Shown: in pieces, positions 1-7,661 of the stretch
Position numbering within the stretch: position 1 is the first letter of the stretch
Layout of the letters: the number at the start of each line of letters is the position of its first letter
Source of the DNA: Clostridiaceae bacterium
GTDB taxonomy: Bacteria; Bacillota; Clostridia; DSM-8532
Direction of reading: 5' to 3'
Length of the DNA stretch: 58,694 nt
Assembly (NCBI GenBank): GCA_012519655.1
Contig: JAAYPS010000020.1
Location: 1-58,694, forward strand
The notes under the pieces: model-generated
The model's database searches: none
Told to the model about the DNA's origin: nothing
What the model saw: only the letters and a program-made list of their open reading frames with translations
Made by a program: the position numbers and the translations under genes

Positions 1-115
1 AAAGCCTCTTTATGGCATTTTGTGATGTCTTTATCTTATCACGCGGTGCAATATGTTGTGGTTGTGCATGTAGCTTGCCATCACATTTTGCACAGCTAGT
101 TACGTAAATGATACA

Positions 116-3100
116 TCACAAAAGCCTTTTATGATAGCTTTGCAAGGATTTAACCTTGTCTTCTGTTGTATGGTCATGCTTATAGACCAAAATACCTTTT
201 ACGCTAGCAAGGGCCGCTGTCATAGTTGTTATATATGGAATATGGTACTTAATTGCGCTCTTTCTTATATAAGAATCATCATATTGGCTTTGTTTTCCTG
301 AAGGAGTATTAACAACAAGCTGAATTTCTCCATTCAGTATCAAGTCTACGATATTGGGTCTACCTTCATATATTTTCTTAACAAAACGGCTTTTTATGCC
401 ATTTTCTTTAAGGTAATTGTGTGTTCCCTCAGTTGCGATTATTTCGAAATCTAGCTCTGAAAACTTACTTGCAATTTCTATCAGGTATGGTTTGTCCTGC
501 TCTGCAATACTCATTAATACTGCCCCTTTAGTTGGTAATGGTGTCTGAGTTGCTTCTTGAGCTTTGAAATATGCAAGTCCAAATGAGTTTGCGATACCTA
601 AAACCTCACCAGTGGAACGCATTTCAGGGCCTAATAGCGGATCGACTTCATGAAACATATTAAAAGGAAAAACAGCTTCCTTAACACCGAAATGTGGTAT
701 CTCCCTTTGCTTTAAATTAACAACAGGGGATGGGTTTCCCTTTTCAACTGCAAGGATAATTTCGGTGGCAAGCCTTGCCATTGATACATTGCAAACCTTT
801 GATACTAATGGGACTGTTCTGGATGCACGTGGGTTTGCTTCAATAACATAAACACGATCTTTGTAAATTGCATACTGCATATTCATAAGGCCGACAACCT
901 TCAGCTCATTGGCAATTTTACGAGTATACTCAGATATTGTATCAATATGCTCTTGTTGGAGGCTAATGGGTGGGATTACACAAGCCGAGTCACCTGAGTG
1001 TATGCCAGCTAACTCAATATGCTCCATTACTGCAGGTACAAATGTATTTTTACCATCGGAAAGAGCATCAGATTCAGCTTCAATAGCATTTTCGAGAAAT
1101 TTATCTATAAGAAGTGGCATATCAGGAGTAACACCTACTGCTTCAGAGACGTATTTTTCAAGCATTTCTTGATCGTAGATAACTTCCATGCCGCGTCCAC
1201 CAAGAACATAGGAAGGTCTTATCATTAATGGATAGCCTATCTCTTTTGCACAAGCCAGTGCTTCTTCAATATTACTTGCCATGCCGGATTTTGGCATGGG
1301 TATGTCCAGTTTTTCCATCATATGTCGGAACTGGTCCCTATCCTCAGCCATGTCAATGGTCTCAGGAGTAGTACCAAGGATCTTAACACCAGCCTTTGAT
1401 AGCTCGGTCGCAATATTTAATGGAGTCTGTCCACCAAACTGAACAATTACTCCAATTGGGTTTTCTTGTTCGTAAATACTTAAAACGTCTTCTACTGTAA
1501 GGGGCTCAAAATAAAGCCTATCAGATGTATCATAGTCTGTTGAAACAGTCTCGGGATTGCAATTGACCATTATTGTTTCATATCCCATATCTTTCAAAGC
1601 GACCGTAGCGTGAACACAGCAATAATCGAACTCTATTCCCTGGCCTATACGGTTAGGCCCACCACCTAGGATCATGACCTTTTGTTTTTCAGAGATATTA
1701 TTGTTTATTGCGTTATTGTTATTTGATACATTATAAGTGGAAAAGTAATAGCATGCATCTTCTACGCCACTAACAGGAATGGATTGCCATGTTTGAACAA
1801 TATTTAACTGTTTTCTTTGACTTCTGATTTGTTCCTCGTTGACATTTAAAAGCTTAGCAAGATACTTATCTGAAAATCCATCTTTTTTAGCCTGTGCTAG
1901 TAATTCTTCGGGCAAAGAAGTAGTGCCTTTATATTTTAATATCTGCTCTTCAAGAACAACCAACTCTTTCATCTGCTGGATAAACCATGTGTTAATATGA
2001 GTGATTTGGCTCAGCTTTTCGATATCAGCGCCTTTACGTAGCGCCTCATACATAATAAACTGTCTCTCACTTGAGGGCTCCACTATTAATTCCAGCAAAT
2101 CGTTTAATTCATAGTCATTATAATCATTAGCAAACCCTAAACCAGATCTACCGATTTCAAGGGAGCGTATTGCCTTTTGGAATGCTTCCTTATAAGTTTT
2201 GCCAATACTCATAACTTCGCCAACGGCTTTCATTTGTGTTCCGAGCTTATCCTGTGAACCTTTAAATTTCTCAAAAGCCCAACGTGGAAACTTAACAACA
2301 ATATTTTCGTTTGACGGTGTATATTCAATGAGGCTACCGCCTTTATAATAAGGGATTTCATCAAGGGTCATTCCTACAGCAAGCAATGCAGAAATGAAAG
2401 CAATGGGAAAACCTGTGGCCTTTGATGCGAGTGCAGATGAGCGGGATGTGCGAGGGTTGATTTCTATAATAGCAATTCTGCCTGTTTGAGGGTTATGAGC
2501 TAATTGAACATTTGTGCCACCTATTACTTCTATTGCTTCGACTATCTTATATGCGTAGTCTTGTATACGTTGCTGCAGTTCGGAGCTTATTGTAAGCATT
2601 GGTGCCGAACAAAATGAATCGCCAGTATGCACGCCCATGGCATCGATGTTTTCAATAAAACATACAGTAATCATTTGTCCTTTTGAATCACGTACAACTT
2701 CAATCTCAAGCTCTTCCCATCCAAGTACAGATTCTTCTATTAAAATCTGTCCAACCATACTTGCTGTAATACCTCGATTTGCTACTATGCGCAGTTCCTC
2801 AATGTTATAAACAAGACCTCCACCGGTGCCACCCATGGTATAAGCAGGACGTATAACAACAGGGAATCCAAGCTCAAGTGCGATTTTCTCAGCTTCTTCA
2901 ACACTGTATGCTGGCATGCTGCGAGGAGTACCTATACCTAATTTGTCCATTGTTTCTTTGAACGCAATTCTGTCTTCGCCGCGCTCAATCGCATCTACCT
3001 TTACCCCTATAACTTCCACATCATATTTTTCAAGTACCCCAGCTTTAGATAGCTCTAAACAGAGATTTAATGCGGACTGTCCACCTAAATTCGGAAGAAG

Positions 3101-3355
3101 AGCATCGGGGCGTTCTTTTTCGATGATTTGAGTAAGCCGTTCGAGATTTAATGGTTCGATATATGTTGCATCAGCTATCTCTGGGTCTGTCATGATTGTG
3201 GCAGGATTTGAATTTACCAATACAATTTCATAACCAAGTCCTTTTAGTGCTTTGCAAGCTTGAGTACCTGAATAGTCAAATTCACAAGCTTGACCAATGA
3301 TAATGGGTCCTGAACCTACGATGAGTATTTTTCGGATATCAGTCCTTTTTGGCAT
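116..3355 (-). CDS. carB: Carbamoyl-phosphate synthase large subunit
   Basis: Makes carbamoyl phosphate from bicarbonate, ammonia (delivered by the small subunit CarA) and two ATP, for pyrimidine and arginine synthesis in the cytoplasm. At 1079 residues it has the normal family length. The N-terminal half opens with GSGPIIIGQACEFDYSG and holds the first ATP-grasp domain (about 130-335). The second half opens with GGGPNRIGQGIEFDYC and holds the second ATP-grasp (about 680-880). A methylglyoxal-synthase-like allosteric domain closes the protein (about 945-1075). The ATG follows AAGGAG at good spacing. An Asn-rich stretch (NNNNAINNN, about residue 547) sits in the linker between halves. No carA lies in the 400 bases upstream, so the partner must be encoded elsewhere. 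Confidence 0.97.
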   Translation of the reverse strand: MPKRTDIRKILIVGSGPIIIGQACEFDYSGTQACKALKGLGYEIVLVNSNPATIMTDPEIADATYIEPLNLERLTQIIEKERPDALLPNLGGQSALNLCLELSKAGVLEKYDVEVIGVKVDAIERGEDRIAFKETMDKLGIGTPRSMPAYSVEEAEKIALELGFPVVIRPAYTMGGTGGGLVYNIEELRIVANRGITASMVGQILIEESVLGWEELEIEVVRDSKGQMITVCFIENIDAMGVHTGDSFCSAPMLTISSELQQRIQDYAYKIVEAIEVIGGTNVQLAHNPQTGRIAIIEINPRTSRSSALASKATGFPIAFISALLAVGMTLDEIPYYKGGSLIEYTPSNENIVVKFPRWAFEKFKGSQDKLGTQMKAVGEVMSIGKTYKEAFQKAIRSLEIGRSGLGFANDYNDYELNDLLELIVEPSSERQFIMYEALRKGADIEKLSQITHINTWFIQQMKELVVLEEQILKYKGTTSLPEELLAQAKKDGFSDKYLAKLLNVNEEQIRSQRKQLNIVQTWQSIPVSGVEDACYYFSTYNVSNNNNAINNNISEKQKVMILGGGPNRIGQGIEFDYCCVHATVALKDMGYETIMVNCNPETVSTDYDTSDRLYFEPLTVEDVLSIYEQENPIGVIVQFGGQTPLNIATELSKAGVKILGTTPETIDMAEDRDQFRHMMEKLDIPMPKSGMASNIEEALACAKEIGYPLMIRPSYVLGGRGMEVIYDQEMLEKYVSEAVGVTPDMPLLIDKFLENAIEAESDALSDGKNTFVPAVMEHIELAGIHSGDSACVIPPISLQQEHIDTISEYTRKIANELKVVGLMNMQYAIYKDRVYVIEANPRASRTVPLVSKVCNVSMARLATEIILAVEKGNPSPVVNLKQREIPHFGVKEAVFPFNMFHEVDPLLGPEMRSTGEVLGIANSFGLAYFKAQEATQTPLPTKGAVLMSIAEQDKPYLIEIASKFSELDFEIIATEGTHNYLKENGIKSRFVKKIYEGRPNIVDLILNGEIQLVVNTPSGKQSQYDDSYIRKSAIKYHIPYITTMTAALASVKGILVYKHDHTTEDKVKSLQSYHKRLL

Positions 3356-3752
3356 ATGTTTAACTCCTTACAATGTAATATGCGGTTTTCTATTTTACCG
3401 CCAACAGTTATTATTTATAGAGTAGTGTAAAATAATAAATCTCAAGTGAGTTAATAAATTATCTTTTTGCACTTAGATGAAATCTATATCTCGCAAAAAA
3501 CTTTCTAATTTATTATCATATAATATAATTTAAATTGCTTCAATACAACTTTTGAAAATATTCCATTAAATAAAAGTTGCATGTTTTAGTGACGTCAATA
3601 TAATATAATTAAACATAGTCAGCCAAAGTCAGCCAAAATAGAGAAATAACTTGGCGGGATATAGGCTGCTTTATTTTGAATGCGGTATGTATGGGATATG
3701 TTCTGTGTGTGATCGATTTCCATCGATTAATTCTGATAGTGGGGGTATTTGA
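3356..3752. other. AT-rich intergenic region with no gene
   Basis: About 400 bases between carB (minus) and the response-regulator remnant (plus). I find no coding sequence. Two small repeats are visible: a direct repeat GTCAGCCAAA near 3618-3640 and two ATCGAT palindromes just before 3727. The carB promoter should lie here but I could not pick a convincing one. Confidence 0.5.
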
Positions 3753-3960
3753 ATGCTCAGATTGCTAATTGCAGAAGATGACAAGGAGACACGGGAGGGA
3801 TTGTGCGATTGTATTCAATGGCACGAGTATGGCATTGAACTGGTAAAAACAGTATCAAACGGTGTGGAGGCAATGGAATACCTAGAGAAGGAAAATGGGA
3901 ATATCGATATTCTTCTTACAGATATAAAAATGCCATTGATGGATGGGGTACAGCTCGTCC
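3753..3960 (+). pseudogene. Response regulator remnant (receiver domain, truncated)
   Basis: The reading frame starts after GGGGG at good spacing and begins like the receiver of an AraC/YesN-type response regulator. The acidic pair (AEDD) is near residue 9 and the phosphoacceptor Asp lies in LLTDIKMPLMDG near residue 54. Homology stops near residue 69 (VQLVQ), where a full receiver needs about 120 residues, and no DNA-binding domain follows. The frame runs on for a few unrelated codons and stops at 3998. From about 3960 another frame resumes as an oxidoreductase tail, so this is one half of a deletion chimera. It lacks the beta4-alpha5 half of the receiver and is unlikely to work. Confidence 0.75.
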
Positions 3961-3961
3961 A

Positions 3962-4405
3962 AAATCGTCCATCGGTATCAGGGAAACCCGACACCTGAAA
4001 GGTAGATATTGTCTTGAAAGAGAAGATTTACAAAGCGGCAGGGTTTTTGATGACTGGGTGGTAACGGGGGCATGGTATCCGTTTGATATACACAATATGA
4101 CTGGTCATGGACAGGATCCCAGTGAGCCAAAGGATAAAGTTAAGCACTACACTATTCCCTATAGGTGTTTCTTACCTGAGACCATAGATAATTTGCTTTT
4201 CACAGGGCGTTGTATTTCAGGCACTCATCTGGCTAGTAGTAGTTTCCGTATGATGCCAATATGCTTTGCTATGGGTCAGGCCACAGGAACTGCTGCATCC
4301 ATTTCAGTCAATAAAGGTCTTTCACCAGCTGACATCGATATCAAATTACTACAGCGTACTCTATTATCCCAGGGAGTTGAAGCACCCGACGTATCGGGTT
4401 GTTAA
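3962..4405 (+). pseudogene. FAD-dependent oxidoreductase remnant (C-terminal part)
   Basis: Reading the frame from 3962 gives a continuous stretch starting SSIGIRETR and LKGRYCLEREDL, then VVTGAWYPFDIHN and, further on, LLFTGRCISGTHLASSSFR. That is the C-terminal part of the FAD-dependent oxidoreductase family often found near carbohydrate genes (PF12831 type), with the late glycine-rich FAD contact (GRCISGTH) and a MGQATGTAAS segment. The N-terminal Rossmann part is missing, and the frame is out of register with the receiver fragment fused to it. An ATG at 4058 could open a 115-residue ORF, but it would lack the cofactor domain. A hairpin and terminator follow the stop. Confidence 0.75.
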
Positions 4406-4418
4406 TGCAAATTGATAT

Positions 4419-4448
4419 AATAACCTCATTTATGAGGTTATTATTTAT
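4419..4448 (+). terminator. Rho-independent terminator
   Basis: An 11-bp perfect inverted repeat (AATAACCTCAT / ATGAGGTTATT, 4419-4429 and 4432-4442) is followed by a T-rich stretch. It sits just after the oxidoreductase remnant, so it is probably the original end of that lost transcription unit. Confidence 0.8.
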
Positions 4449-4663
4449 TTTGCGGAACTTATACGATTTTTTCAATCTCAGAAAATGCACATAAGGAGAT
4501 TGCATGTTATAAAGACGTACAGAAGGAAAAATTTACAACCCGAAATATAGCCGCTAAATGTATGCTATTACAGTTATTGCATTTACTATTTAATCTTGCT
4601 TTGTTAAAATAAGAATTGTTCTATATAGATTAAAACGATAGTTGCAAAGAAGAGGCTTAGTAA

Positions 4664-6103
4664 ATGAAAAATTTTAAAAAAAGCATAACACTTATTTTAA
4701 CGGCAATGATCATTGTTACGTTCACAGCTTGTAACAAAGAGCAAACAAGAGGCGACTTTAGAGTTGACAACAATTCAACAGCGCTGCACAATAGCGGTAA
4801 GATTTCAGAATCGAAAAATAATCATACAGATAGTGAAAGCATGGCTCCAGAAAATGATCATACAGATAGTGAAAGTATAGCTCCTGAAGAAGAATTTATT
4901 AGTAAAGAGGGCAACGAAACAATACAAGAAGAAATTAGTGGGAAAAATCCAGTACCTGAACATAATAGTATTTCTAATGATAGTGTGGAGCAAAACCAGG
5001 ATATTGTTAGAATAACTCGCGAAGAAGCCGGACTTTCTACAATACCCTATCTAAATTTTGATAGTTTTGAAATGAACCCTAGAATATTATCTCTTCTTGA
5101 AAATTCAACTTTGTATACTCATGACGATTATCGTAACGGATTAATATATGATGATATTTTTCTTATTGTGAGCCAGCGTTTTGACGGATGCATAATAGAG
5201 GATATTGCAATAGGGGATGAGATATCAAAAGTATCGCAAATTCTTGGTGAACCAAGCTATATTACAGGTGGTACGGTAGTTTTTAAAACAAAGAACTATT
5301 ATCTTGGATTTTTAGGAGTTGAAAAGATCGAACAAGCTATTCTTTCTCCAGTTCCTAAGACTTACACTAAAGATATTCTTGAAAAACTGGTAGTTAACTT
5401 AAACCAACGGGAATTTGGCAGTATACCTGAATTGCTAATTGAAAATAGTGAAATATCCGAGTTCTTCGACTATGATGGTCATATTCATGGGGGAGGCTGG
5501 TATGCGCAATCCATGAACGGTATTTATATTGAGCAATTTGTCGATAACTCCATAACCATTTACAACAACTTTGAAGGTGATTTATATAGAACACAAGAAG
5601 ATATAAATAAATATGGCATAGTTTATCAAAATAACGACTGCATAATCGATAGAATGTTATCGGCGTTAAATGGGTATAGAAGGACAAATGAAGCATTTGA
5701 ACAGGAAGGTGTTGTGTCACCTAACGGAAAATACAGTAGTTTATATAGATGGAACTACAGTCAAAGCTATTATTTTATAATCAGGGCAATGGATTATAGT
5801 CACCCAGATGTATATATTAGTTTACCTGCTACAGGTGATTATTATTGGCTAAATGATAAATATATTCTGTATCAGGATTTTTTCAGTCAAGCACCTATTT
5901 TACTAAATGTAGAGACTGTTGAAACAATTAACATATTTGAAAATGTAGGAGTTTTTGAAGTGGATGATTATGGATTCTATTCATTTAAAATTAAAGGCTA
6001 TCAAGATGGAGAAATAGTAGTTTTTTACGAAGATGAGCAAAAAGAGTACATAATTAATTATTCTTTTGATCCCATGGGAGAGATCAAGTTAAATCATGAA
6101 TGA
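4664..6103 (+). CDS. Putative secreted lipoprotein of unknown function
   Basis: A 479-residue protein that I do not recognise. The N-terminus is a lipoprotein signal: Lys-rich start, hydrophobic stretch, then lipobox FTAC with the modified Cys near residue 23. The mature protein should be anchored on the outer face of the membrane. A polar, Ser/Glu/Asn-rich linker follows and contains a 12-residue tandem repeat (NHTDSESxAPE; 36-nt units at 4817-4852 and 4853-4888). The globular part begins near residue 120 and includes IAIGDEISKVSQILGEPSYI, the kind of segment seen in small outer-surface domains that follow a G-x2-x3-V-x2-LG-P pattern. The start follows AAGAGG. It stands alone between a terminator upstream and a strong hairpin downstream. 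Confidence 0.75.
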   Translation: MKNFKKSITLILTAMIIVTFTACNKEQTRGDFRVDNNSTALHNSGKISESKNNHTDSESMAPENDHTDSESIAPEEEFISKEGNETIQEEISGKNPVPEHNSISNDSVEQNQDIVRITREEAGLSTIPYLNFDSFEMNPRILSLLENSTLYTHDDYRNGLIYDDIFLIVSQRFDGCIIEDIAIGDEISKVSQILGEPSYITGGTVVFKTKNYYLGFLGVEKIEQAILSPVPKTYTKDILEKLVVNLNQREFGSIPELLIENSEISEFFDYDGHIHGGGWYAQSMNGIYIEQFVDNSITIYNNFEGDLYRTQEDINKYGIVYQNNDCIIDRMLSALNGYRRTNEAFEQEGVVSPNGKYSSLYRWNYSQSYYFIIRAMDYSHPDVYISLPATGDYYWLNDKYILYQDFFSQAPILLNVETVETINIFENVGVFEVDDYGFYSFKIKGYQDGEIVVFYEDEQKEYIINYSFDPMGEIKLNHE

Positions 6104-6152
6104 TAGATCGAGCATAGAAAAATGCCCCATTAAAATGAGATTTAATGACAGA

Positions 6153-6198
6153 AATCCGAATGCAAGGATAGGTTATAAAATATCCCTGCATTCGGATT
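6153..6198. terminator. Long inverted repeat, probable bidirectional terminator
   Basis: Arms at 6153-6170 and 6181-6198 pair over 18 bases with one mismatch, around a 10-base loop. It lies between two converging genes (the lipoprotein and the DUF4956 gene), where one hairpin could serve both. Neither side has a clean T-run, so termination is inferred from position and stem strength. Confidence 0.65.
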
Positions 6199-6254
6199 AA
6201 CTGATTATGCGATATACAATTTGAAATCCATCCATATTTATGAAGATGGGGAAA

Positions 6255-6938
6255 TTAGAATTCCCCATCATAACTGACAAGCGTTGCACTTTTTACTCCA
6301 TCAATACTAGATAGCTCGGAAACAAACCAAGTGTTTTCATCTTTTAACCTTATTTCATATGTTGCCTCAGTAATACCATCAGTAATTGTTTTTGTTTTTA
6401 ATTTCTTGTGAGCTATATCATTAACCACTTCTGTAACAGAACTCTGACTTTCACTGTTATAATTTATAACTAAGAGGTAAAAGCTTGCATTACTTCCACG
6501 GATATAACTAAACGCGATAATAACCACAGCGATCATCAATGAGGCTGTTATTGAAAGCGAGTAGAAGCCCGCACCTGTAGTAATTCCAACAGCAATTGCC
6601 CAGAATAAATATGCTAAGTCCATTGGTTCTTTAATGGCGGTTCGAAATCGTACAATACTTAGTGCGCCAACCATACCAAGAGATAATGTTAAGTTCGAGG
6701 TTATTGGCATTATAATAAAGGCAGTAATCATTGTTATACAAACCAAAGAAAAATTGAAGGTTCGGTTATATACAACCCCCTGAAAGGTTATTTTATATAC
6801 AAAATAAATTAGCAGGCCTACTGCCAAAGATAGCAACATTACAATTATTATTCTATTTGGATTAAGTGATAAATTCCCCATTTCCTCAATAAATTTTTTC
6901 TTGATTATGTCACTAAAGTTTATAGTATTATTATTCAT
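6255..6938 (-). CDS. DUF4956 family membrane protein
   Basis: A 227-residue membrane protein. A short polar N-terminus is followed by four or so hydrophobic segments (about 31-50, 63-88, 110-127, 128-145), then a soluble C-terminal domain of about 80 residues. The segment GMVGALSIVRFRTAIKEP between membrane helices is the hallmark of DUF4956. The ATG has GAGGTG seven bases upstream and lies 11 bases after the polyphosphate polymerase-like gene, so it is the last gene of a three-gene operon with the VTC and CotH proteins. Family function is not established. The repeated pairing with VTC-domain proteins suggests a channel or partner for the polyphosphate or phosphoryl-transfer product; that is inference. 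Confidence 0.85.
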   Translation of the reverse strand: MNNNTINFSDIIKKKFIEEMGNLSLNPNRIIIVMLLSLAVGLLIYFVYKITFQGVVYNRTFNFSLVCITMITAFIIMPITSNLTLSLGMVGALSIVRFRTAIKEPMDLAYLFWAIAVGITTGAGFYSLSITASLMIAVVIIAFSYIRGSNASFYLLVINYNSESQSSVTEVVNDIAHKKLKTKTITDGITEATYEIRLKDENTWFVSELSSIDGVKSATLVSYDGEF

Positions 6939-6949
6939 CTTCTTTCACC

Positions 6950-7651
6950 TCAAAAAGATCTTTCTGTAAATTTTCTACATAATAAATATTTTGAAATAGA
7001 CATCCTTTCACTGTTAAGTTCTGTGAGTATATTTGAAAAAACAGTAGGAAGGAATCTATTAAATTTCACTTCCATAATCATGAATTTTGGGTCCATGACA
7101 TTTAGTAAAGGAGCATTTGCATCCCATAAATCATAAGCGTAAAGCCCCGAGCGAAGTTCCATATCAAAGGTTATGCGCACATTTTCAATAGGGTATATGT
7201 ATGTTTCTCTTACATAATCAACCAGAACACTGGGTTTTAGTAAAAGAGTTTTCATTTGAATATATACATCTGATAAAAGAGCGCTGTTATAGTTCATCAA
7301 TGAGTCGATGTTCCCGGTAAGTAGATTATTGCATAAATCTTCCGAAATGAGTTCGGACTCCTTTTGTGTGTATTGTCCTTCCTTACCTTTTCTTTCGAGC
7401 TTTATTACCGAGTTACTATGGTTGTAAATACGTATTCTATATTTTTTTCTTTTACCTACCCCATTTAGCTTCTCATAATAGCCACTATTATGTATATCAT
7501 CAAAATACAAGCTTCTTACATGGTATCGGCTATTAGAATCTCCATGAGGATCCTTGTTCATAAATTGTATGAACCTATTTCTAAGTCTCAAATACTCGCT
7601 GCGATTTATTAAGAACTTATATTCATGTCTGTATTTTTTTATTGTTGTCAA
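6950..7651 (-). CDS. VTC-domain polyphosphate polymerase-like protein
   Basis: A 233-residue cytosolic protein with a VTC domain, the tunnel-fold catalytic domain that makes polyphosphate from ATP in yeast Vtc4. Visible family features are RHEYKFLI at the start, the basic strands KKYRIRIYN and IKLERKGK that would line the tunnel, and IMEVKF near the C-terminus with the expected metal-binding Glu. A GTG at 7660 would give three more residues, but the SD (GAGG) abuts it. The TTG at 7651 has GAGG eight bases upstream and is preferred. The SD overlaps the stop of cotH, which suggests translational coupling. Polyphosphate synthesis is likely but not proven from sequence. Confidence 0.85.
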   Translation of the reverse strand: MTTIKKYRHEYKFLINRSEYLRLRNRFIQFMNKDPHGDSNSRYHVRSLYFDDIHNSGYYEKLNGVGKRKKYRIRIYNHSNSVIKLERKGKEGQYTQKESELISEDLCNNLLTGNIDSLMNYNSALLSDVYIQMKTLLLKPSVLVDYVRETYIYPIENVRITFDMELRSGLYAYDLWDANAPLLNVMDPKFMIMEVKFNRFLPTVFSNILTELNSERMSISKYLLCRKFTERSF

Positions 7652-7661
7652 ATCAAACACC

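Noticed and set aside
46-93. Terminator for carB on the minus strand
   Set aside because: An imperfect 16-bp stem can be drawn, with three mismatches and no T-run on the minus strand; too weak to list.
909-1228. Plus-strand ORFs inside carB
   Set aside because: They lie antisense to a strongly conserved enzyme, have no SD and read as unlikely protein; shadows of carB codon use.
5394-5720. 108-residue antisense ORF inside the lipoprotein gene
   Set aside because: Odd composition, no SD and fully overlapped by a well-supported gene.
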